From assembly GCA_021812385.1 (NCBI GenBank), contig JAKANO010000012.1:39714-103713 (forward strand): 64,000 nucleotides of DNA, given 5' to 3'. This document shows positions 1 through 13,673 of the stretch, in pieces. The position numbers and the translations under genes were made by a program. Origin of the DNA: Pseudomonadota bacterium (lineage in GTDB: Bacteria > Pseudomonadota > Gammaproteobacteria > Burkholderiales > Thiobacteraceae). The first letter of the stretch is position 1, and the number at the start of each line of letters is the position of its first letter. The notes beneath the pieces are model-generated. The model was not told where the DNA came from, did no database searches, and saw only the letters and a program-made list of their open reading frames with translations.

Positions 1-2202
1 CCAGCGCACATTGCGTGTCTTGTGCGCTTGCAATGCTTCCATCCAAGCACCCAGGAATTTTTGCAAGGCGCCGCGCGTGCGCGCTTCGATCAACAGTTGC
101 GCGCGCTCATTGCCGGCCAGGCGCGCCATCAGCGCCGGCACCGGATCGTAGACTTGGATGTTCTTGGCCCCGGGTGCGAGTTCGTGCGCGAGGGCGGCGG
201 CGCTGCGCAAAAATTTTAGCGCGCTGTCGAGCGTGGCGGCTTCGGCGCGCAGCATGGCCTGGAAAGTATAGGGCGGCAGTCCGGCTTGTTCGCGCTCGGC
301 CAAGGCGGCTTGCGCGAATTGTGCGTAGTCGCCGTGTTGCAGTGCGGCGAATAGGGGGTGCTCGGGAAACGCGGTTTGCACCAGTACTTCGCCGCGGTCG
401 GCGGCACGCCCGGCGCGCCCCGCGACTTGCAGCAATTGCGCGAACAATTGTTCGGAGGCGCGAAAGTCTGCGCTATATAAACCGCCGTCGGCATTCAACA
501 CGCCGACCAGGGTGAGCTTGGGAAAGTCGTGGCCCTTGGCCAGCATTTGCGTGCCGACCAGAATGTCGATTTCCTGCGCGTGGACCTTTTCCAGCATTTC
601 GGCCAAGGCGTTTTTACGCCGCGTGCTGTCGCGGTCCACGCGCAGCACACGCGCTTCTGGGAATAGCTTTTGCAGCGCGGCTTCCAAGCGTTGCGTGCCT
701 TGGCCCACCGGCGCCAAGTCCAGGTTGCCGCAGCTGGGGCAATGATGCGGCATGCGTTCTTCGTGGCCGCAGTGATGGCAGCGCAGGCGTTGCTCTTTTA
801 GGTGCACCACCAAGCGGCTGCTGCAGCGCGGGCAGCCGGAAAGCCAGCCGCATTCGCCGCACAACAGCACCGGCGCGAAGCCGCGGCGGTTGATGAATAG
901 CAGGCTTTGTTCGCCGCGCTTGATGCGCTGCTTGATGGCGGTGATGAGCGGTGCGCTGAAGCCTTCCAATAATTTTTCGCGTCGGAGATCGAGGTAGCGC
1001 ACGCTCGGCGGCATCGCATCTTGCACCGCGCGCGCTGACAATTCCAAAAGCCGGTAACGCCCGTGCAGCGCATTGTAGTAACTTTCCAAGGCCGGGGTGG
1101 CCGAACCGAGAATGATCGGAATGTTCGCATCCTTGGCGCGGAACACCGCCACATCGCGCGCCGAGTAGCGCATGCCGTCTTGCTGCTTGAAGGAGCTGTC
1201 GTGCTCTTCGTCGACGATGATCAATTGCAGATTGGCGCAGGGCGTGAACACCGCCAGGCGCGTGCCGAGCACGATTTGCGCGCTGCCTTGCGCGCTTGTT
1301 CCTTGCGCCAGGAGCCAATGCTTGAGGCGTTCGCTATCGTTCAGGTTGCTGTGCAGGCTGACGATGCTGGCTTCGGGAAAGCGCGCCTGGAAGCGTGCCT
1401 CCAACTGCGGTGTGAGATTGATTTCCGGCACCAGCACCAGCGCCTGCCCGCCGCGCGCCAGGGTGGCGGCGATGACTTGCAAATACACTTCGGTCTTGCC
1501 GCTGCCGGTGACGCCGTGCAGCAGCCACGGCGTAAATCCGAGCGGCGCGCCGAGAATGGCGTCGACCGCAGTTTGTTGCTCGGGATTTAGTGCGTGTGCC
1601 GCGGCTTGCGCTGGCAGTGCGCTGACAGAACGTGTTGCGCTGAGCGGCATGGCGGATTGCCGCACCCATCCTGCCTCGAGCATGGCGCGCAGCACGCTGC
1701 CAGCGCTGGGCGAGAGTTCCATCAGCGTGCCGCGCGGGAGGAAATCTTGGCTTTGCAAGGCGCCGAGCAATTTGCGTTTGACCGCAGCGCGTTGCGGCAG
1801 CGCATCCAAGGCCAGCGCACGCCCCTCATCAGTGAGCGTATAGCAAGGCTCGGCTAAAGCGCGTGCGACTTTGGTGCGGCGCAGCCGCTGCGGCAAGATC
1901 ATGGCCAGCACTTGGCCCAGCGGATAGTGGTAGTAGGCGCTGCAAAAATTGGCGAGCTTGAGAATTTCCTTGGGCAGGCGCGGCACGTCGCGCAGGATTT
2001 CCTTGAGCGGTTTGAGTTTGTATTTTGGGTTCTCCTCCCCGGCGGGCGGCTGCTCGGCGATGCCCACGATGACGCCCACCACCAGCCTGCGGCCAAACGG
2101 AACCAGCGCTCGCCGACCGATATCGTCCGCGCCGATGTGCTCGGCGGCATAGTCAAAATAGGTGTTTAGCGGCACATCAATAGCGACGCGTGCGATTTTC
2201 AT
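1..2202 (-). CDS. priA: Primosomal protein N' (PriA helicase), C-terminus cut by window edge
   Basis: PriA is the DNA-dependent ATPase/helicase that reloads the replisome at stalled forks. The reading frame is open from the ATG at 2202 to base 1 (734 codons). It has a Walker A motif (GVTGSGKTE, about residue 230), a DEEH box (about 330) and the zinc-binding cluster of four CxxC pairs (CGEC, CPRC, CHHC, CPSC) typical of the family. The N-terminus (MKIARVAIDVPLNTYFDY) matches PriA starts. The last visible residues (KTRNVRW) correspond to the extreme C-terminus of known PriA proteins, so probably only about ten codons are missing. It is transcribed away from gltD across an AT-rich gap. Identification is secure. 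Confidence 0.95.
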   Translation of the reverse strand, partial: MKIARVAIDVPLNTYFDYAAEHIGADDIGRRALVPFGRRLVVGVIVGIAEQPPAGEENPKYKLKPLKEILRDVPRLPKEILKLANFCSAYYHYPLGQVLAMILPQRLRRTKVARALAEPCYTLTDEGRALALDALPQRAAVKRKLLGALQSQDFLPRGTLMELSPSAGSVLRAMLEAGWVRQSAMPLSATRSVSALPAQAAAHALNPEQQTAVDAILGAPLGFTPWLLHGVTGSGKTEVYLQVIAATLARGGQALVLVPEINLTPQLEARFQARFPEASIVSLHSNLNDSERLKHWLLAQGTSAQGSAQIVLGTRLAVFTPCANLQLIIVDEEHDSSFKQQDGMRYSARDVAVFRAKDANIPIILGSATPALESYYNALHGRYRLLELSARAVQDAMPPSVRYLDLRREKLLEGFSAPLITAIKQRIKRGEQSLLFINRRGFAPVLLCGECGWLSGCPRCSSRLVVHLKEQRLRCHHCGHEERMPHHCPSCGNLDLAPVGQGTQRLEAALQKLFPEARVLRVDRDSTRRKNALAEMLEKVHAQEIDILVGTQMLAKGHDFPKLTLVGVLNADGGLYSADFRASEQLFAQLLQVAGRAGRAADRGEVLVQTAFPEHPLFAALQHGDYAQFAQAALAEREQAGLPPYTFQAMLRAEAATLDSALKFLRSAAALAHELAPGAKNIQVYDPVPALMARLAGNERAQLLIEARTRGALQKFLGAWMEALQAHKTRNVRW

Positions 2203-2522
2203 AGGGTGCGCCGGAGCGGGTCTCTAGAACGGCCTATTTTCGGGCATTTCCAGCCTGTGGATAACTTTGTGCATATTATTATTTGCTTTGATACAAAGCG
2301 TTCCTGCTGTCAAGAGAGGGTAACAAAATAAAATGATTGTTTTTATAAGTAACAATTAAATCAATTGCATAAGCATATGCCGCCGCAATTCATACGTAAT
2401 TTTTATGGATTTATACATTAAAACAAAAGTGTGCATAAGTAGCGAGAAAAAGCAATGCGCGAGGCCCGGAAATACCGGGCTTTTACCGACTAAAACACGT
2501 GCTTAGCGCCTCTCAAGGCTTT
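2203..2522. promoter_or_regulatory. AT-rich gap upstream of priA with DnaA-box-like sites
   Basis: This non-coding gap is markedly AT-rich and must contain the priA promoter. TGTGGATAA at 2256-2264 is the exact reverse complement of the DnaA box TTATCCACA. TGTGCATAA at 2430-2438 fits TTATNCACA, and TGTGCATAT at 2268-2276 has one mismatch. A short perfect hairpin (GCCCGG/CCGGGC, 2464-2480) followed by TTTT lies near the gltD side. DnaA binding near priA is an inference. I do not call this an origin, because dnaA/dnaN are not in view. Confidence 0.4.
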
Positions 2523-2550
2523 AAAAGGCGGGTGCGGCGAGTGCGCACCC
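2523..2550 (-). terminator. Intrinsic terminator after gltD
   Basis: Read on the minus strand, a 7-bp perfect stem (GGGTGCG at 2530-2536 against CGCACCC at 2544-2550, 7-nt loop) is followed by GCC and a TTTT run. It starts 17 bases after the gltD stop codon, the expected place for a rho-independent terminator of gltBD. The U-tract is short, so efficiency is uncertain. Confidence 0.6.
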
Positions 2551-2567
2551 GGCGTAACTAACGTAAC

Positions 2568-4031
2568 TTAACGCGGCAAAACCGAGCTGCCCATCAAGAA
2601 CTCATCCACCGCGCGTGCACACTGCCGGCCTTCGCGAATCGCCCATACCACCAGCGATTGGCCGCGGCGCATGTCGCCGGCGGCGAACACCTTGGCATTG
2701 GAAGTTTGGTAGCAGGCCTCGCCATCCGTCGTGGCCTTGGCATTGCCGCGCGCATCTTTTTGAATACCGAAGGCATCCAAGACTTGCGTCACGGGTGAGA
2801 CGAAGCCCATGGCCAGCAACACCAGATCGGCCGGCATTTCGAATTCCGAATTCGGCACTTCTTGCATCTTGCCGTCTTTCCACTCGACGCGCGCCGCGAT
2901 CAGTTTGGTCACCTTGCCGTCCTTGCCTTCCAAGCGCTTGGTGGCGACCGCCCAATCGCGCTGGCAGCCTTCCTCGTGCGAGGACGAGGTGCGCAGCTTG
3001 GTCGGCCAGTAGGGCCACACCAAGGGCTTATTTTCCTGCTCCGGCGGCTGCGGCATGAGCTCGAACTGGGCGACGCTGGCCGCGCCGTGGCGGTTGGAGG
3101 TGCCGACGCAATCGGAGCCGGTATCGCCGCCGCCGATCACCACCACATGCTTGCCGGTGGCCATGATTTGATCTTTGAACGTATCGCCGGCGTCGACCTT
3201 GTTTTGCGGCGCGAGAAATTCCATGGCGAAGTGCACGCCTTGCAGCTCGCGTCCCGGCACCGGCAAGTCGCGCGGCAGTTCAGCGCCGCCGGCCAGGATC
3301 ACCGCGTCGAAGCTTTGTTCGAGTTCGGCCGGAGAGATGGTTTGCTGCGACCAATTGGCGATATGCGCCGGGAAATCCTGGCCGATGAACACGCCGGTGC
3401 GGAACTCCACGCCTTCCGCCTGCATCTGCTCGACGCGGCGGTCGATGTGGGATTTTTCCATTTTGAAATCGGGGATGCCGTAGCGCATCAGGCCGCCGAT
3501 GCGGTCATTCTTCTCGAACACGGTGACGCTATGCCCGGCGCGCGCCAATTGCTGCGCGGCGGCCAAACCGGCCGGGCCGGAGCCGACCACGGCAATTTTT
3601 TTGCCGGTCTTGATTGCGGCCGGTTGCGGCGTAATCCAGCCGTTTTCCCAACCCTTGTCGACGATGAAATGTTCGATCGATTTGATGCCGACCGGGTCGC
3701 GGATCAGGCCCAGAGTGCAAGCGGTCTCGCACGGCGCGGGGCAGATGCGGCCGGTGAATTCGGGAAAGTTGTTGGTCGAATGCAAGGTGTCGAGCGCGGC
3801 GCGATAATCGCCGCGATACACGAGATCATTCCAATCCGGGATGATATTGTTGACCGGGCAGCCGTTGTTGCAAAACGGGATACCGCAGTCCATGCAGCGC
3901 GCGCCCTCGGTCTTGGCTTGTTCGTCGCTTAAAGGCTGCACGAACTCGTGATAGTTTTTGACGCGCGTCTCGGGCGGCAAATAGCTTTCGTTCTGCCGTT
4001 GAAACTCCATGAAACCGGTGATCTTGCCCAT
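2568..4031 (-). CDS. gltD: Glutamate synthase (NADPH) small subunit GltD
   Basis: This is the 487-aa beta subunit of glutamate synthase. It takes electrons from NADPH through FAD and passes them to GltB for reductive conversion of glutamine plus 2-oxoglutarate to two glutamates. The N-terminal [4Fe-4S] domain has cysteines 46, 49, 54, 58 and 97, 101, 105 ([21 protein letters not shown]). An FAD-binding GSGPAG motif lies near residue 150, an NADPH-type GGGDTGSD motif near 300, and a C-terminal FAD motif [10 protein letters not shown] near 450. Length and motif order are normal for the family. It lies 186 bp downstream of gltB on the same strand, with a repeat structure in between. Confidence 0.96.
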   Translation of the reverse strand: MGKITGFMEFQRQNESYLPPETRVKNYHEFVQPLSDEQAKTEGARCMDCGIPFCNNGCPVNNIIPDWNDLVYRGDYRAALDTLHSTNNFPEFTGRICPAPCETACTLGLIRDPVGIKSIEHFIVDKGWENGWITPQPAAIKTGKKIAVVGSGPAGLAAAQQLARAGHSVTVFEKNDRIGGLMRYGIPDFKMEKSHIDRRVEQMQAEGVEFRTGVFIGQDFPAHIANWSQQTISPAELEQSFDAVILAGGAELPRDLPVPGRELQGVHFAMEFLAPQNKVDAGDTFKDQIMATGKHVVVIGGGDTGSDCVGTSNRHGAASVAQFELMPQPPEQENKPLVWPYWPTKLRTSSSHEEGCQRDWAVATKRLEGKDGKVTKLIAARVEWKDGKMQEVPNSEFEMPADLVLLAMGFVSPVTQVLDAFGIQKDARGNAKATTDGEACYQTSNAKVFAAGDMRRGQSLVVWAIREGRQCARAVDEFLMGSSVLPR

Positions 4032-4077
4032 GACTTATCCCAATCGAGTATTGCGTTTATCCTAGAAAAATTTATTT

Positions 4078-4200
4078 GCCACAGAGAACACAGAGTTCAC
4101 AGAGTTCACAGAGTTCACAGAGGAATCGGGGTTCGTAGGGAGAGCGTGCGGAAAGTGAAACCCTCCAGTGAATCTCTGTGTGCTCTGTGACCTCTGTGGC
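4078..4200. repeat. CACAGAG 9-mer repeats forming a large inverted repeat between gltB and gltD
   Basis: Five consecutive 9-bp units of the form NCACAGAGN run from 4079 to 4123 on the plus strand. Three units in the opposite orientation run from 4173 to 4199. The outer ends (GCCACAGAG / CTCTGTGGC) are complementary. The roughly 50-bp middle carries no gene. In the gltB-gltD transcript this would fold into a long stem. It looks like an interspersed palindromic repeat rather than a CRISPR, since there are no unique spacers between the units. Confidence 0.8.
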
Positions 4201-4217
4201 TGCATTTGCATTTTGGC

Positions 4218-8894
<4,677 letters not shown>

Positions 8895-9033
8895 CACCGA
8901 CTCCACTGTATTTTTAATTTGGAAATCAAGGATAGAGCAGCAAAATAGATACTTCAACCCAAACAATTGGGGTCAGAGTCGAATTAAATTGATTTTTTAT
9001 GGCGGGATAACCTAATTGGGGACAGAGTGGTTC

Positions 9034-9056
9034 GGTACCGGTGTTTACCGGGGACC
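9034..9056. repeat. REP-like hairpin at the transposase 3' end
   Basis: GGT-A-CCGGT, loop GTTT, ACCGG-GG-ACC forms a GC-rich hairpin with a small internal bulge. It overlaps the transposase stop codon at 9045. REP hairpins next to their cognate transposase are typical of this family, and this one could also act as a terminator. Confidence 0.5.
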
Positions 9057-9758
9057 GGCCTGGGTGGCGGGCTTTTTCTTGAACGGCCGCCCTCTCTTGC
9101 CGGGGCTGACGCGCCGCAAAGTGTGTTTTTCCAGTTGCGTTTTGAATTCCTCCGATCCAATCGCCCAGCCCTTAATGGCTGACTTGCGCATCTTGTCGAG
9201 ATCCTCTGGTGTGAGCGCTTGCTCTGCTAATTCCTTATAAGCAGCCTCACGTTCAAATGGCGTATTGCCTAGAGCCCAATACAGCGGATGCTCTGAGATG
9301 AGCGGATCGGTTCGCATACCAATGTGATGTTGATAGCTGGACCAAGGATAATCGGCCGGCGCGACAACCATGCCGGCGCGCACCGGGTTAAGTTCGATAT
9401 AGCGGCTGCAGGTCAAAAAATATCGTTCGGAATCGATAACCGCAGTTTTAAAGCGCCCTTGCCACAAGGTGCCGCTGCGCTGGTATTTATGATTGAAGTA
9501 GGGAACATAGTGGCGCCCCACCCATTGCATCATGCGCGCCAAGCCGATGTTGTCGCACGGGGTGGCCAGAAGATGCAAGTGGTTACTCATTAAGACATAG
9601 GCGTGAATCGCGACATTGAACTGTTTGGCTGCGTCGCGCAGCCAGCCGAGGAAAATGCCATAGTCCGCAGCATCGCGAAAAATCAACTGCCGATCATTGC
9701 CGCGCTGAATGACATGGTGCGGCTGCTGCGGGATAACGAGTCGTGGGAGGCGAGCCAT
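9045..9758 (-). CDS. REP-associated tyrosine transposase (Y1 HUH family)
   Basis: This 237-aa single-strand transposase is of the Y1/TnpA-REP type. The HUH metal-binding motif is His60-Leu-His62 in YVLMSNHLHLL, and the likely catalytic tyrosine is Tyr120 in SRYIELNPVRAGM, a signature of this family. The N-terminus (MARLPRLVIPQQPHHVIQRG) is also typical. The C-terminus is basic (GKRGRPFKKKP). The gene appears intact and is flanked by the inverted GGGGTCAGAG ends, so the element may still be active. Confidence 0.9.
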   Translation of the reverse strand: MARLPRLVIPQQPHHVIQRGNDRQLIFRDAADYGIFLGWLRDAAKQFNVAIHAYVLMSNHLHLLATPCDNIGLARMMQWVGRHYVPYFNHKYQRSGTLWQGRFKTAVIDSERYFLTCSRYIELNPVRAGMVVAPADYPWSSYQHHIGMRTDPLISEHPLYWALGNTPFEREAAYKELAEQALTPEDLDKMRKSAIKGWAIGSEEFKTQLEKHTLRRVSPGKRGRPFKKKPATQAGPR

Positions 9759-9820
9759 TTTTGCAAGTGCTTGTTAAAACGCAAAGTCTAGCAAATTAAA
9801 TTGACTCTGACCCCAATTAA

Positions 9821-10882
9821 TTAATGGAACCCTGTGGATAGCTCGTGGACGGCATCGACCAAGGCGGCGACGTTTTCCGGCGGGGTGAATTGCGAGACGC
9901 CATGACCCAGGTTAAATACATGGCCGCTGCCTTGGCCGTAGCTTTCGAGGATTTTGCGGACTTCTTGGCGGATGGTCTTCGGGTCGGAAAACAGCACCAT
10001 GGGGTCCATATTGCCTTGCAATGCGACTTTGTCGCCGACGCGGCCGCGTGCTTGGCCGATGCTGCACATCCAATCCAAGCCGACGGCGTCGCAGCCGATG
10101 GCGGCGATCTTATCCAGCCATACGCCGCCGCCCTTGGTGAACACGATGGAGGGGACGCGCAGGCCATCATGTTCCTTGATCAAGCCTTGGACGATTTGGC
10201 GTAAATAAGCGAGCGAGAACTCCTCATAAGCGCTGCTGGAGAGCATGCCGCCCCAAGTGTCGAAAATCTGTACCGCTTGCGCGCCGGCAAGAATTTGCGC
10301 GTTGAGGTAATCCGTGACGGCTTTGGCGTTGACTTGCAGAATGTGATGCAGCAATTCCGGGCGCTGGTAGAGCATGGTTTTGGTGGTGCGGAAGTCGTCG
10401 CTGCCCCCGCCCTCGATCATGTAACAAGCGAGCGTGAACGGCGAACCGGAAAAGCCGATCAGGGGCACGGAATTATCCAAGGCCTTGCGAATTTGCCGCA
10501 CCGCATCCAGGACATAACCCAAATGCGCTTCGGGATCTGGTGCAGTCAAATCGCGAATCGCCCATTCTTCGCGCAAAGGGCGCTCGAATTTTGGCCCTTC
10601 CCCTGCGGAGAAGTACAAGCCCAGGCCCATCGCATCGGGGATGGTCAGGATGTCGGAAAACAGGATTGCCGCGTCCAGCCCGAAGCGCGCCAGCGGTTGC
10701 AACGTAACTTCGGTCGCAAAATCTGGGTTCTTGCACAGGCTGAGAAAGTCGCCGGCGCGCGCCCGGGTTTGGTTGTACTCCGGGAGATAGCGCCCGGCTT
10801 GGCGCATGATCCAAATGGGTGTGTAGGGAACCGGTTCCTTCAACAAAGCGCGGAGAAAGGTGTCATTTTTTAATTTAGTCAT
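9821..10882 (-). CDS. hemE: Uroporphyrinogen decarboxylase HemE
   Basis: This cytosolic enzyme converts uroporphyrinogen III to coproporphyrinogen III in heme biosynthesis. The 353-aa length is normal. Signatures include [15 protein letters not shown] near the N-terminus with the conserved RQAGR loop, and [12 protein letters not shown]. The C-terminus [12 protein letters not shown] is close to the usual HemE ending, so the gene is complete even though the transposable element begins directly after the stop codon. It diverges from lipA across 146 bp. Confidence 0.96.
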   Translation of the reverse strand: MTKLKNDTFLRALLKEPVPYTPIWIMRQAGRYLPEYNQTRARAGDFLSLCKNPDFATEVTLQPLARFGLDAAILFSDILTIPDAMGLGLYFSAGEGPKFERPLREEWAIRDLTAPDPEAHLGYVLDAVRQIRKALDNSVPLIGFSGSPFTLACYMIEGGGSDDFRTTKTMLYQRPELLHHILQVNAKAVTDYLNAQILAGAQAVQIFDTWGGMLSSSAYEEFSLAYLRQIVQGLIKEHDGLRVPSIVFTKGGGVWLDKIAAIGCDAVGLDWMCSIGQARGRVGDKVALQGNMDPMVLFSDPKTIRQEVRKILESYGQGSGHVFNLGHGVSQFTPPENVAALVDAVHELSTGFH

Positions 10883-11028
10883 GGTGTGTAGGCGCAGCCG
10901 GAGAGCAAGAGGTGCTTTGAGTTGGTGGAGTTAGACCGGCAATTTTACCTGAAAGCGCAACAACGTGGTTTGCGCATGCTGGCGGCTTGGCCTATCATGC
11001 CCTGCCCAAGTGCGTATAAAGCAGCAGA

Positions 11029-11964
11029 ATGACCATAGAATCACGTCAAAAAGGCAAGGCCAAAACCGACCGCATACCGATCAAAATCGTGCCGGAACAA
11101 ATCCTGCGCAAGCCGAGCTGGATCCGCGCGAAGTCCCCGAATAGCCCACGCTTTTTTGAAATCAAGCAAATCCTGCGCGAGCACCAGTTGCATACGGTGT
11201 GCGAGGAAGCTTCCTGCCCCAACATCGGCGAGTGTTTTTCGCACGGCACGGCGACCTTCATGATCTTGGGCGATATGTGCACGCGACGCTGCCCGTTTTG
11301 CGATGTGGCGCACGGCAAGCCGCAAGCGCCCGATCAGGCCGAGCCGGAAAACCTGGCCAAAACCATTGCCGCCATGCAGCTGAAATACGTGGTGATCACC
11401 AGCGTGGATCGGGATGATTTGCGCGATGGCGGAGCGCAGCATTTTGTCGATTGCATCGGCGCGGTACGCCAGCATGCACCGCAGACCAAGATCGAAGTTT
11501 TAGTGCCGGACTTCCGCGGCCGTTTGGATGTGGCGTTGGAAATTTTGGGCCAGGCGCCGCCTGACGTGATGAACCACAATCTCGAAACGGTGCCGCGCCT
11601 GTATAAAGCGGCACGCCCGGGCGCGGATTACGCGCACTCGCTGCAGCTATTAAAAGATTTCAAGGCCAAGCATCCGCAGGTGCCGACCAAATCCGGATTG
11701 ATGGTGGGTCTGGGCGAAACCGATGCGGAAATACTCGAAGTCATGCGCGATCTGCGTGCGCATCATGTGGACATGCTGACCATCGGACAATACTTGCAAC
11801 CGTCGCAGCATCACCTGCCGCTGAAGCGCTTTGTCACCCCGGAGGAGTTCAAGGCGTTTGAGCGGGCTGCCATCGAAATGGGGTTCGTCAACGCCGCTTG
11901 CGGGCCGATGGTGCGCTCGTCATATCACGCCGATTTGCAAGCGAAAGACGCCAAGGTCGTATAG
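11029..11964 (+). CDS. lipA: Lipoyl synthase LipA (radical SAM)
   Basis: LipA inserts two sulfur atoms into protein-bound octanoyl chains to make lipoate. The 311-aa protein has the auxiliary cluster cysteines 58, 63 and 69 ([12 protein letters not shown]), the radical-SAM CxxxCxxC at 84, 88 and 91 (CTRRCPFC), and the C-terminal RSSYHA motif that supplies the serine ligand of the auxiliary cluster. lipB is not adjacent in this window. The gene ends 4 bp from the convergent ABC permease gene. Confidence 0.96.
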   Translation: MTIESRQKGKAKTDRIPIKIVPEQILRKPSWIRAKSPNSPRFFEIKQILREHQLHTVCEEASCPNIGECFSHGTATFMILGDMCTRRCPFCDVAHGKPQAPDQAEPENLAKTIAAMQLKYVVITSVDRDDLRDGGAQHFVDCIGAVRQHAPQTKIEVLVPDFRGRLDVALEILGQAPPDVMNHNLETVPRLYKAARPGADYAHSLQLLKDFKAKHPQVPTKSGLMVGLGETDAEILEVMRDLRAHHVDMLTIGQYLQPSQHHLPLKRFVTPEEFKAFERAAIEMGFVNAACGPMVRSSYHADLQAKDAKVV

Positions 11965-11968
11965 CGCA

Positions 11969-12757
11969 TCAGCTCAGCAAGCGCTTGCGCGTCAGTCCCA
12001 GCGCGATATAAAACCCCGCCGCGCCATAAGCGATCAGCACCATCACGTGCAACCAAGCTTGCGTTGGTATGTGGCCCAGCATCAGCGGCCGCACCAGATT
12101 GATGGCGTGGGTGAGCGGCAGGAAAGCCGCGATGTTTTGCAATATCGCGGGCATCTGGCTGACCGGAAAAAATACCCCGCACAGCAGCACCATCGGCGTG
12201 ATGACGAGGGTGAAGTAGTAGAGAAAAAAATCATAGCTGGGCGACACCGCATTCATCACCAAGCCCATGCCGGAAAAACAAAAGCCGATCAATACCACCA
12301 CCGGAATGATCCACAGCGAAAGCCAGAACGAGGCCTGTAATTGCAGGGCCCAAATAATCACCAGAATGGCGATGCCGGAGAGCAGGCTTTTGGTGGAGGC
12401 CCAGACCAGTTCACCGAGCACCACGTCGTCGAGCGTGAGCGGCGTATTCAAAATCGCGTCCCAAGTTTTTTGCACATGCATGCGCGAAAACCCCGAGTAC
12501 AGCACTTCGAAGGTGGCGCTATTCATGGTGGAGTAGCACACCGTGCCGGCCGCGAGAAAGGCGATATAGGGCACGCCGGCAACGCTGGGCATCAGGCTGC
12601 CCAGGCCGTAACCCAGGCCCAGCATGTACAGCATCGGGTCGGCCAAATTGCCGAGGATGGCGGGAATGGCGAGTTTTTTCCAAACCAGATAATTGCGGCG
12701 CCACACGGGAATGAAGCGCAAGCTGAGAGTTGGCAGAGTCAAGTAGTTGCGCGACAT
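11969..12757 (-). CDS. ABC-2 type exporter permease, NodJ-like
   Basis: This 262-aa integral membrane protein has about six hydrophobic segments and the ABC-2 permease pattern (GNLADPMLYMLGLGYGLG near the N-terminus, a mid-protein VQKTWDAILNTPL loop, and a C-terminal FLPLTHAINLVRP motif). It resembles NodJ-family permeases that pair with NodI ATPases for lipid-linked oligosaccharide or polysaccharide export. The ATPase gene lies 4 bp upstream on the same strand. The substrate cannot be read from the sequence. Confidence 0.85.
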   Translation of the reverse strand: MSRNYLTLPTLSLRFIPVWRRNYLVWKKLAIPAILGNLADPMLYMLGLGYGLGSLMPSVAGVPYIAFLAAGTVCYSTMNSATFEVLYSGFSRMHVQKTWDAILNTPLTLDDVVLGELVWASTKSLLSGIAILVIIWALQLQASFWLSLWIIPVVVLIGFCFSGMGLVMNAVSPSYDFFLYYFTLVITPMVLLCGVFFPVSQMPAILQNIAAFLPLTHAINLVRPLMLGHIPTQAWLHVMVLIAYGAAGFYIALGLTRKRLLS

Positions 12758-12761
12758 GGGT

Positions 12762-13673
12762 TTAATCGCGCAACTCGCGCCCGGTAAGTTTTAAAAACAC
12801 ATCTTCCAAGCTCGCCGGGCGGTGCAGGAAACGCAGGTGCGTTTGCGTGTGCAAGTTTTGCATCAGCGCGGCGCCATCGCTGCTGTAGCAAAACAGCGTC
12901 TCGCCGACATTTTCGTGGCGCGCGCACAATTGCGCGGCGAAGCTGTCGCGCCAGTGCGCAATGTTTTCGCCATAGAGTTCGGTCACGCAGGGTTCGATGT
13001 GCTGCGCGATTAATTCGCGCGGCGCACCTTCGGCGATCAGGCGCCCGTGATCCAAGATCACCAAGCGATCGCACAGGCGCTCGGCTTCTTCCATGAAGTG
13101 CGTGGTCAGGATAATGGTCTTGCCTTGGTTGAGCAGGCGGCGCAGGCCTTGCCACATTAAGTGCCGCGCCTGCGGGTCGAGGCCGGTGGTGGGCTCGTCG
13201 AGAAAAATTAAATCCGGGTCGTTGACCAGGGCGCGCGCGAGCGTGAGGCGGCGTTTCATGCCGCCGGATAAATCCTGAATTTTGGCATCGGCGCGATTGC
13301 TCAGGCCGGCAAAATCCAATAGCGCCGGTATGCGCTGCGCGATTTCTGTTTTGCTTAAGCCGAAATAGCGGCCATACACCATGAAGTTTTCAATCACGCT
13401 GAAATCCGGGTCGAGGTTGTCCAATTGCGGCACCACACCGACACGTTGTCGGACCTCGCGCGCTTGCTGCGGAATCGCGTGCCCGAACATTTGAATCTGC
13501 CCCGAATCGGGCGCAATCAATCCCAGCAATAAGCGCAGGGTGGTGGTTTTGCCCGCGCCATTCGGCCCGAGTATGCCGAAGCACTGGCCTTTTTCGATGG
13601 CAAGATTGACCCCATCGACGACGGCTTGGTCGCCATAGGATTTACGCAAATGTTGCGCGCTTAGCACGGACAT
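12762..13673 (-). CDS. ABC transporter ATP-binding protein, NodI-like
   Basis: This 303-aa ATPase has Walker A GPNGAGKTT (residues 36-44), signature LSGGMKRR (about 136) and Walker B LIFLDEPTTGLDP. The ATG at 13673 (MSVLSAQHLRKSYG) was chosen because it begins the nucleotide-binding fold. Upstream in-frame codons would add a 45-residue arginine-rich tail unlike the family. The chosen start overlaps the hydrolase stop by 13 bp, implying translational coupling. It forms the exporter with the adjacent permease. Confidence 0.9.
   Translation of the reverse strand: MSVLSAQHLRKSYGDQAVVDGVNLAIEKGQCFGILGPNGAGKTTTLRLLLGLIAPDSGQIQMFGHAIPQQAREVRQRVGVVPQLDNLDPDFSVIENFMVYGRYFGLSKTEIAQRIPALLDFAGLSNRADAKIQDLSGGMKRRLTLARALVNDPDLIFLDEPTTGLDPQARHLMWQGLRRLLNQGKTIILTTHFMEEAERLCDRLVILDHGRLIAEGAPRELIAQHIEPCVTELYGENIAHWRDSFAAQLCARHENVGETLFCYSSDGAALMQNLHTQTHLRFLHRPASLEDVFLKLTGRELRD

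Larger units (their letters stand above)
8965..9820. mobile_element. REP-associated tyrosine transposase (RAYT-type) element with inverted ends
   Basis: The two ends carry the same 16-mer AATTGGGGTCAGAGTC in opposite orientation (8965-8980 on the plus strand; complement ending at 9819). Beyond it, AATTAAATT-like bases also match. A second, imperfect copy (AATTGGGGACAGAG, 9014-9027) lies just inside the left end. One transposase gene fills the element. No clear target-site duplication is visible. The right end abuts the hemE stop codon at 9821-9823, and the left end lies about 70 bp upstream of gltB. The insertion therefore sits between two genes transcribed in the same direction without breaking either reading frame. 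Confidence 0.8.

Noticed and set aside
2203..2567. Chromosomal replication origin
   Set aside because: AT-rich with DnaA-like boxes, but no dnaA, dnaN or gidA nearby and too few boxes in a regular array.
4078..4200. CRISPR array
   Set aside because: The repeats are 9-bp head-to-tail units with no unique spacers, and half are inverted.
8895..8966. Longer in-frame start for gltB
   Set aside because: It would add residues derived from the leader and the transposon end, and would hide the conserved N-terminal cysteine behind a foreign peptide.
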